Positions 23,998 through 30,405 of a stretch of DNA of 33,981 nt are shown one piece after another. Under the pieces are notes generated by a model, which had not been told where the DNA came from, made no database searches, and saw only the letters and a list, made by a program, of their open reading frames with translations. The stretch is taken from assembly GCA_003265885.1 (NCBI GenBank), contig QFBQ01000015.1:1-33981 (forward strand), given 5' to 3'. Every line of letters begins with the position of its first letter. The first letter of the stretch is position 1. This DNA is from Candidatus Marinamargulisbacteria bacterium SCGC AG-343-D04 (GTDB lineage: Bacteria; Margulisbacteria; Marinamargulisbacteria; GCA-2716485; GCA-002719695). A program made the position numbers and the translations under genes.

Positions 23998-24422
23998 TGG
24001 TCATAACGATGGAAGAAACGACTGCCAAACTTTTTAGATTAAGAAATGAATCGCAAATAGTTGGATATATGCGTTTTGTAGATAAGGGAAAGCCTTTTTT
24101 TTCAAAGGATAGATTTTGGTGGGGATCGACAAAAATAGATTACTCCAGTAAGGATAGTTTTGCAGAGTTAAAAGATATGAATCAGCAGGCTATATTTGAA
24201 GGAGATATTATTGAAATGAAGTTGAAAACATCGGTGGATTTTATTAAGCAAGCAGTGATTATTTATGATGAAGATAGATTAGATTTTGTGGCAGTTAGAT
24301 GTGACTCTTACCAGCCTATAAAGAGAAAAGATTGGAAGGATTATAAAATCAAACATATTAGCTATTTATTTATAAATAAAGAATTAGAGGAAGACTTAAG
24401 GGAAAGAAAATGGCTGCAGTGA
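23997..24422 (+). CDS. YopX-like domain protein
   Basis: 141 residues. The phrase AELKDMNQQAIFEGDIIEMK (56-75) matches the core of YopX-type proteins, where a 'D-N-G--IYEGDIV' turn leads into a strand, and the preceding region has RFWWGSTKIDY. YopX proteins are small phage- and plasmid-associated proteins of unknown function. The ATG overlaps the stop of the SRPBCC gene (TAATG), and the 3' end overlaps the next photolyase gene by 13 bases, so it is embedded in the operon. A second Met at 24009 is possible. The family call rests on one short motif. Confidence 0.6.
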   Translation: MVITMEETTAKLFRLRNESQIVGYMRFVDKGKPFFSKDRFWWGSTKIDYSSKDSFAELKDMNQQAIFEGDIIEMKLKTSVDFIKQAVIIYDEDRLDFVAVRCDSYQPIKRKDWKDYKIKHISYLFINKELEEDLRERKWLQ

Positions 24423-25903
24423 TTTCAGATTTATCCGTCATTTTAGGCAATCAATTATGTAAGTCTTCTTATATTGAAGAGTTACTAAAATACCCGATAT
24501 TTATGTGTGAGTCGGACGATTTATGTACACATTATAAATACCATCAACTTAAAATTACTTTCTTTCTAGCAGCAATGAGAGAGTTTCGTGATGAATTAAA
24601 AGTAATGGGCGTAAAGTGCTTTTATCATGAACTTAAGGATAATGAAGAGCATAGTTTTTTTTCTGTATTACGAACTTTTTGTTTAACCTATAAAGTCAAA
24701 AGAATTCATATGATAGAAATTGAAGATCATTTTTTTATTGAAAAAATGAACAATTTTTCTAGCGAAGATGGCATTGAATTGATTTTTTATAATAGCCCCT
24801 TATTTTTATGTTCTCATGGAAAATTTAAAGAGTATTTAAATACCACAAAAAAACCTTTTATGAAGACGTTTTATGAGCAACAACGTAAGTCGTTAAATAT
24901 TTTAATGGACGAGGGTAAGCCTGCAGGTGGAAAATGGAGTTTTGATGAAGAAAACCGTAAAAAGACTCCCAAGGATATGACGTTTCCATCTGTTAGATTA
25001 AAATCGGAATCAGTTCATCTCGAACCTGTCAAAAAACTTGTTTCGAAGAAGTTTTCAAATCATATTGGAGGAGATGGGGAGTGTTGGTTTCCCATCAAAC
25101 GTATAGAAGTTTTACAATGGTTTGATGACTTTATAACTAAACGATTTAGGTTATTTGGAGATTATGAAGATGCAATTGATCAACGGTCTGATTTTTTGTT
25201 TCATTCTGCACTTTCATCTTTTATGAACTGTGGGTTGATAACTCCTGCGGAAGTACTGGAAAAAGTCAAAAATCTAGAGGGAAAAATTCCTTTAAACTCT
25301 TTAGAGGGCTTCATTCGTCAAATTATTGGTTGGAGAGAATTTGTTAGAGGGATTTATCATAATTATAATGACGTTCAAAGTGAGAAAAACTTTTTCAATC
25401 ATCAGAGAAAGCTTACGGCTCATTGGTACGATGCAACAACGGGAATTCTTCCTTTAGATGACGCTATCAATCAAACGATGAAACTATCTTATACACACCA
25501 TATCAATAGACTAATGGTGATTGGCAATGTGATGATGTTATGTCGAGTAGATCCTCAAGAAGTGTTTAAATGGTTTATGGAGTGTTATATTGATTCTGCA
25601 GATTGGGTTATGGGGCCGAATGTGTATGGAATGAGCCAGTTCAGTGATGGCGGTATTTTTGCAACAAAACCATATTTTTGTGGCTCAAACTATATTCGAA
25701 AAATGAGTCATTATGGGAAAGGCCCGTGGTGCGATACAATGGATGCGTTGTACTGGCAGTTTATTATAGATAACCAAGATTTTTTTTCGAAGAACTACAG
25801 AATGAAATTTATGGTTTCAAAGTTTAAGTCTTTTTCTGCAAGTAAACTGGAGTCTATTGATACATTAAGTAGTCAGTTTATTAAAAGAGTGACGGTAGCG
25901 TGA
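24410..25903 (+). CDS. FeS-BCP/CryPro-type cryptochrome-photolyase lacking the iron-sulfur cysteines
   Basis: 497 residues, full length for the deoxyribodipyrimidine photolyase-related group, whose tested members repair (6-4) photoproducts. Seen are LSVILGNQL (8-16), GFIRQIIGWREFVRGIY (300-316), YTHHINRLMVIGN (361-373), DWVMGPNVYGMSQFSDGG (398-415) and ATKPYFCGSNYIRKMSHY. In the classic members four cysteines hold a [4Fe-4S] cluster. Here the first falls in ILPLDDAINQT (no Cys), and the YCxGC pair and the ACPFN cysteine are replaced by the shortened HYGKGPWCDTMDALYW. So the cluster is very probably absent. FAD-domain residues look intact. The start ATG has AAGGGA upstream and overlaps the YopX-like gene. 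Confidence 0.9.
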   Translation: MAAVISDLSVILGNQLCKSSYIEELLKYPIFMCESDDLCTHYKYHQLKITFFLAAMREFRDELKVMGVKCFYHELKDNEEHSFFSVLRTFCLTYKVKRIHMIEIEDHFFIEKMNNFSSEDGIELIFYNSPLFLCSHGKFKEYLNTTKKPFMKTFYEQQRKSLNILMDEGKPAGGKWSFDEENRKKTPKDMTFPSVRLKSESVHLEPVKKLVSKKFSNHIGGDGECWFPIKRIEVLQWFDDFITKRFRLFGDYEDAIDQRSDFLFHSALSSFMNCGLITPAEVLEKVKNLEGKIPLNSLEGFIRQIIGWREFVRGIYHNYNDVQSEKNFFNHQRKLTAHWYDATTGILPLDDAINQTMKLSYTHHINRLMVIGNVMMLCRVDPQEVFKWFMECYIDSADWVMGPNVYGMSQFSDGGIFATKPYFCGSNYIRKMSHYGKGPWCDTMDALYWQFIIDNQDFFSKNYRMKFMVSKFKSFSASKLESIDTLSSQFIKRVTVA

Positions 25904-25925
25904 AGCGTGAACATAGGAGGTAATA

Positions 25926-26696
25926 ATGGCAAGCTTACATTTGAAAAATACTATTGATTTATTGAGACCCCTTCAGAATGAGTTGAGAAATCATAAGTTA
26001 TATCAACATTTAAATACAAAAGATAGGATCGTTTTATTTATGTCTCATCATGTTTTTTGTGTTTGGGATTTTATGAATTTACTGAAAACGTTACAGAATA
26101 ACTTAACATGTACAACTGTTCCATGGAGACCCTATTCCAATGCGCGTGTATCACGACTTATCAATGACATTGTTTTAGAGGAAGAAAGTGATATTATTGA
26201 TGGAGTTACAACCAGTCACTTTGCCTATTATATGAAGGCAATGCAAACATTAACTCCTAACAATACTGTCTTGGATAGCTTTTTAAGGGATTTAGATGTA
26301 ATTGTGGATTATAAGAGTTTAATTTCTCGAGAATATATTCCTCAAAATGTACAACAATTTTTAAATGTTAGTTTTGAAAGTATTCAGAAATCTGTATTAC
26401 ATACAGCATCTGCATTTACATTTGGTAGAGAGGCTTTAGTTCCTGATTTATTTGAACCTATCATGAACAATTCTATATTGAATTCTAATGAAACGTTAAA
26501 ACGTTTTGATGCCTATCTAAAACGTCATATAGAGCTAGATGGACAATCTCATAGTTTATTGGCGTACGAAATGGTTGAAGAGTTGTGTAAAACAGATGAG
26601 GATTGGCAAATAGTGAATGAACAAGCTGTTGTAGCCCTAAAAGCTAGATTAGATTTATGGGATAGTGTTTTATTACAAATCCAAAGAAAATCATAA
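25926..26696 (+). CDS. DUF3050 family protein, all-helical, haem-oxygenase-like
   Basis: 256 residues with AGGAGG before the ATG. DUF3050 is recognised by FMSHHVFCVWDFMNLLKTLQ (38-57), the TVPWRPYSNARVSRLINDIVLEEESD stretch, FTFGREALVPDLFEP (164-178) and HIELDGQSHSLLAYEM (201-216). The all-helical pattern and the spacing of acidic and His residues (Glu85-87, His98, His201, Asp205, His209) recall haem-oxygenase-like diiron oxidases. That is inference. The position between the photolyase and the glycosylase suggests a redox or pigment function. The stop abuts the ATG of the next gene. Confidence 0.85.
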   Translation: MASLHLKNTIDLLRPLQNELRNHKLYQHLNTKDRIVLFMSHHVFCVWDFMNLLKTLQNNLTCTTVPWRPYSNARVSRLINDIVLEEESDIIDGVTTSHFAYYMKAMQTLTPNNTVLDSFLRDLDVIVDYKSLISREYIPQNVQQFLNVSFESIQKSVLHTASAFTFGREALVPDLFEPIMNNSILNSNETLKRFDAYLKRHIELDGQSHSLLAYEMVEELCKTDEDWQIVNEQAVVALKARLDLWDSVLLQIQRKS

Positions 26697-27521
26697 ATGC
26701 CAGAGTGTTTTGAGGTAAAAAAAATGGCTCAGTATTTGATAGATAGTGAGCTAGAGAATTCGAAAATTATATCGTTTTCTTTTTGTAATAAAGGAGAAAG
26801 AATCCTTAAAAATGATTTGCCAGCAACATTAATTAAAAGAGTAACTGGTCAAACAATAGAATCAATAAAAACAAAAGCGAAGTTTACATTTGTTCAACTA
26901 GAAACGGATGTTATTGTTTGGCATTATCGTTTTACAGGTATTCCTCATATTGATGGAGAGTCGTATATCGATAAATTGCAAACATTGTACAGTTTGCCTA
27001 TTGCTCCAAAAAATACTGAAAAGTATAGTCGTTTTATTTTAAAAACAAATACGGGAAAAACATTAAGATATATCGACACTCGTTGTTTATCAACTTTAGA
27101 AATTTATAAAAATACATCAATTGATGAGCTTAAAAAGTATTGTGATATGCCACTTGATTTATCTCAGTGTACAAAGATAAAGAATGAAGAATTAAAAAAA
27201 AATAAAGGCAAGAGTATTAAAATGTATTTACTAGATCAATATACAAGACCATCTGGAATTGGAAATTATCTTGCTTGCGAAATTTGTGCAGAGTCAGGAA
27301 TTTTTCCAAATACTCATGTGAAAACATTGACTACTGAACAGATTAATAAATTAAATAATGCAATAAAAAAAGTTTCGGATTTAGCCTTCCGAAATATTGG
27401 TTATGATTGGTTTATCGTATTTAATAAGCAGCGATGTGCTCGGTGTAAAAATATAGTTTCAAAAGAAAAATTTAAAAAATATGAGCAAACTACACATTGG
27501 TGTAGTTATTGTCAAAATTGA
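26697..27521 (+). CDS. Fpg/Nei family DNA glycosylase-AP lyase
   Basis: 274 residues. The catalytic N-terminus MPECFEV gives Pro2 and Glu3 after Met removal. A lysine on the beta-turn lies at 60/62 (KTKAKFTFVQLET). The helix-two-turn-helix SGIGNYLACEIC (186-197) is followed by GIFP. The C-terminal zinc finger has four Cys: 247, 250, 269 and 272 (RCARC...HWCSYCQ). It removes oxidised bases and cuts the strand by beta/delta elimination. In the finger, the Arg five residues before the third Cys in known enzymes is Gln264 here, and the flanking MPE-LPEV is MPE-CFEV, so substrate choice may differ. Start and stop abut neighbours; it is the base-excision arm of the operon. Confidence 0.9.
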   Translation: MPECFEVKKMAQYLIDSELENSKIISFSFCNKGERILKNDLPATLIKRVTGQTIESIKTKAKFTFVQLETDVIVWHYRFTGIPHIDGESYIDKLQTLYSLPIAPKNTEKYSRFILKTNTGKTLRYIDTRCLSTLEIYKNTSIDELKKYCDMPLDLSQCTKIKNEELKKNKGKSIKMYLLDQYTRPSGIGNYLACEICAESGIFPNTHVKTLTTEQINKLNNAIKKVSDLAFRNIGYDWFIVFNKQRCARCKNIVSKEKFKKYEQTTHWCSYCQN

Positions 27522-27543
27522 CTATGAAAAGAGGAGAGTTTAA

Positions 27544-28320
27544 ATGAATCTTAATAAGATAAGACCTTGTGTAAGACCAAAGTTATGGAAACATGTACTA
27601 GGTTTTATGATCAACTCTGATGCTATTTCTGCATATCGTATCCAAAGACAATTAGAAAAGAAGTTTTTTCTTGGAAAAGATATCACTGATATTCAAAATC
27701 TAGATACATTAAATAAAAAAGAAGGCTTTGATATACGTGTATATAAAACGGTGCTAACTGAAAATGAAAATGAACTCATAGCTCTTTCTAAACAAAGAAT
27801 TAAAACACCCTATATACAATACGTTTTAAATGAAATAAGTTTCGAGGAGTGGATCAAGACTAATAATGTTTCAGATCAATGGTATAGAGCAAAAAATGAA
27901 TTTAGAAGATCTATGAATCGTTTAAAAAAAGATCAACTTGATATTACTGTGACTTCATCTAGAAAAGCTTATCTTACAGCATCTTGGTATTTACACTATC
28001 TATGTCATTTAGAAAACGTAAAGATATTAGAAAATATAAATAATTTATTAGATATATTATGTGATACATCATTATTATCTCGTCAAACTAAACGGCTAAA
28101 GTACTACAAAGTATTATCTGATTATTTTATGCAATTTGAGAATCTTTATAAGGTTTCAGTCCCTTTTTATTCTAGTGATGATTCGTCCGTTTTAATTGAT
28201 TTTTTTCAACGGTTAAAAAGTAAATGTTCAGAGTCTATTGAAAAAGATTTGAATTATGTGGATATAGATAAAGTAGATACACTATTTTTGGATAAATTTA
28301 AGGATGAGTGCTTAAAATGA
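27544..28320 (+). CDS. Unknown helical protein of the photo-repair operon
   Basis: 258 residues, no family recognised. It is charged and probably mainly helical, with no signal peptide or membrane segment: MNLNKIRPCVRPKLWKHVLG, then a basic middle (QWYRAKNEFRRSMNRLKKDQ) and hydrophobic-acidic helices to the end. GAGGAGAG lies before the ATG, 22 bases after the glycosylase. The stop TGA overlaps the next ATG in ATGA, so it is translated with the operon. A nucleic-acid or complex-assembly role would suit the basic middle, but nothing proves it. Confidence 0.7.
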   Translation: MNLNKIRPCVRPKLWKHVLGFMINSDAISAYRIQRQLEKKFFLGKDITDIQNLDTLNKKEGFDIRVYKTVLTENENELIALSKQRIKTPYIQYVLNEISFEEWIKTNNVSDQWYRAKNEFRRSMNRLKKDQLDITVTSSRKAYLTASWYLHYLCHLENVKILENINNLLDILCDTSLLSRQTKRLKYYKVLSDYFMQFENLYKVSVPFYSSDDSSVLIDFFQRLKSKCSESIEKDLNYVDIDKVDTLFLDKFKDECLK

Positions 28321-28934
28321 AAGTAAGACAACTAAAATGCTTGTTTGTTATTGCATTTTTTATGTGTAGTACTTTATATTCTCATCCAGTAATTTGGAAA
28401 AAAGGAAAATCAATAACAAGTACTTTCTCTTCGAATATATCAGACTTAAGAATTCATTACAGCCTATCTCAAAAATGGTCATTGGGAGCACATCTCGTAC
28501 AATTGGATCAAGATGCTCAAGGTATTATGATTCAAAATAACGTTGTTTTTAAACGTTGGAATAGCAAGCATTCTCAGGCAAATATTTATTTTTTTTCTGG
28601 GTTAGGGGGTGAAATAAGTAAAGGGAGCTTGTGTCATCTTGGTACGCAGATAGATTTTGAAACTAGAAAAATATATACTCAGCTCAATATGGATGCTTAT
28701 ATAAAAGAGAAAAACGTATACTTTATGAGTGCACGAGCTGGTTTTTCGCCTTATTTAGTAGGGTATAATGGAATAAGCTCTTGGATTATTCTCCAGTTAG
28801 ACTCGATGTTTGATGAACGTGAGAGTTCTCACACCATTTTGCCAGTTTTAAGGTTTTTCAAAGATAATAAGTTGTTAGAAATAGGAAGTGATTTTGAAAA
28901 TAAAAGCTTTATGAAAATAATGATCCATTATTAG
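28317..28934 (+). CDS. Exported unknown protein, beta-rich (outer-membrane-like)
   Basis: 205 residues from the ATG at 28317, overlapping the previous stop. A signal peptide (KVRQLKCLFVIAFFMCSTLYS) precedes a mature start near HPVIWKKGK. The mature part alternates short amphipathic strands (LRIHYSLSQKWSLGAHLVQL, QANIYFFSGLGGEISKG, IYTQLNMDAYI, VYFMSARAGFSPYL), like a small outer-membrane beta barrel. No family is recognised. It lies 11 bases before the HMA protein, so both exported proteins end the operon together; a copper or metal function in the envelope is possible. Confidence 0.72.
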   Translation: MKVRQLKCLFVIAFFMCSTLYSHPVIWKKGKSITSTFSSNISDLRIHYSLSQKWSLGAHLVQLDQDAQGIMIQNNVVFKRWNSKHSQANIYFFSGLGGEISKGSLCHLGTQIDFETRKIYTQLNMDAYIKEKNVYFMSARAGFSPYLVGYNGISSWIILQLDSMFDERESSHTILPVLRFFKDNKLLEIGSDFENKSFMKIMIHY

Positions 28935-28945
28935 AGGAGAAAGAA

Positions 28946-29326
28946 ATGAAAATGATAGTTTTGCTTATATTTTTAGTTACATGTGTTGTAGAGACGAGTG
29001 ATGTTTTTGCAATGGGAAATAAAGATAACAATGCAACCGTCAATAAAGTTATTATTGAGGATTTAGAATATAAAAATACAGAGATTAGCAGACCTACAGA
29101 CATAATCATTGAGGTGAAGGGAATGGTATGTTCATTTTGTGCTCAAGGTATCGCTAAGACTATTGAAAGACATGATGTTGTAGAGTTCGTGAATATTAAA
29201 CTGGAGAATCAAAGAGTGGAATTGTATCTTAAGAAAGATAGTCAGTTATCGGATGATCAAATTAGAGCGATGATCAAAGAGTCTGGATATGAAGTTAATA
29301 AGATTTTACGAAAAGATCTTAATTAG
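28946..29326 (+). CDS. Exported heavy-metal-associated (HMA) domain protein
   Basis: 126 residues: an N-terminal hydrophobic signal (KMIVLLIFLVTCVVETSDVFA), then an HMA domain at about 52-120. The metal site is GMVCSFCAQGI with Cys62 and Cys65, the usual G-M-x-C-x-x-C that binds Cu(I), Hg or Zn; a GYEV phrase near the end is also typical. It should bind a soft metal in the periplasm. GAGGAGA is before the ATG. Last gene of the operon, its stop is five bases from the stop of the converging lipocalin gene. It could load copper onto the cupredoxin made by the operon's first gene (inference). Confidence 0.87.
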   Translation: MKMIVLLIFLVTCVVETSDVFAMGNKDNNATVNKVIIEDLEYKNTEISRPTDIIIEVKGMVCSFCAQGIAKTIERHDVVEFVNIKLENQRVELYLKKDSQLSDDQIRAMIKESGYEVNKILRKDLN

Positions 29327-29331
29327 AGCCT

Positions 29332-30405
29332 TTAATATCCGACCAATTCAACATAGGCATTTCCAGAATGAGACCCTGAAACTGTAGAACGGCCTTCCCA
29401 ATAGTTAATTTTGTTGAAATGAGAAAGGCGAAGTTCTTGGTTGGCGAGAGTAGGCGTGATGGTTATATCTATTTGTTGAGATGGAATTTTAATAGCCCAT
29501 TTTGATGGATAAATGATTGAGGAGTTAGGACTTTTCCACTCTTTAAGAGTTGTTAGGGAAATCATTGAACTATTAAGTGACTTAGAGTTACCCTTCACGT
29601 CACTCCAAGTTCCAAAGTAATAATGATGGTTATTATCATTAGATCTTACTTGAGCAATCATAATGTTTTCACCCGTATCTAATTGTATGGCAAACCAGTC
29701 CCAACCACTATACAACTCGCCAACACTTTGTTGTTGAGGCGTAGTGTTCTCTGCTTTTAGAGAAGAATTGAAAAATTCATGGTCAAACCATACATTTGCA
29801 GTGCTTATTGAAATGGTTTTGTTTTCTAGGATTAATGTTCCGGAGCCAATTAATTTAGGAATAGAGTAATAATATGAAAACTGTGATGATTCATGGTTTT
29901 TAACACTGTAGCCATCGTCTCCATTTAAAACTACAGGGGTATTTGAATCTAGCGATAAATTAAGTTGAATAGATTCTGAAGAGGCAGAAATAAGTAGTTT
30001 TTGGTGTGTTTCTTTAGCTGACCAATCTCCATTCCACACATTGAAGGTGTTTGTAGATGCTCCGGCCATATTAAAACTATCTCTGTTAATTCTCTCAATA
30101 AAGTGAAAACGTTTATTTTTTTCATCAGTGATAGCAAAGTGTGCAAAATACAGGTGTGATATACTCCAGTCATTTTCTAGTTCTGAAGAAAAAGGAGATA
30201 CTCTAAAAAATGTTAATTCAAATCCGTATGTGGAGTTTTGTTGCGTTAATAAGTGACCAGTAAAATACCACCATTCAGTATTGAAGTCATGATGAGCCCC
30301 ATGGTCTTTTGGGAAACTCCACTGATAAGAAGAGTCAGCAAACGAATAAGAGAACAAAAGATGGATTAAACTAACGAGAAAAATACAGTGTTTTAATAGA
30401 TTCAT
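29332..30405 (-). CDS. AttH/CrtC lipocalin-like exported protein
   Basis: 357 residues from the Met at 30405; earlier in-frame Mets at 30417 and 30453 are possible. A signal peptide (MNLLKHCIFLVSLIHLLFSY...) is followed by WSFPKDHGAHHDFNTEWWYFTGHL, the typical opening of AttH/carotenoid 1,2-hydratase-like double lipocalins. Further marks are ELTFFRVSPF, SHLYFAHFAITD, WFDHEFF and WDWFAIQLDTGENIM. AttH is the exported partner of an ABC transporter, here encoded just upstream (32818-30371 and 33476-32787), and probably binds or carries a lipid. The start overlaps the permease gene by 35 bases. Confidence 0.88.
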   Translation of the reverse strand: MNLLKHCIFLVSLIHLLFSYSFADSSYQWSFPKDHGAHHDFNTEWWYFTGHLLTQQNSTYGFELTFFRVSPFSSELENDWSISHLYFAHFAITDEKNKRFHFIERINRDSFNMAGASTNTFNVWNGDWSAKETHQKLLISASSESIQLNLSLDSNTPVVLNGDDGYSVKNHESSQFSYYYSIPKLIGSGTLILENKTISISTANVWFDHEFFNSSLKAENTTPQQQSVGELYSGWDWFAIQLDTGENIMIAQVRSNDNNHHYYFGTWSDVKGNSKSLNSSMISLTTLKEWKSPNSSIIYPSKWAIKIPSQQIDITITPTLANQELRLSHFNKINYWEGRSTVSGSHSGNAYVELVGY

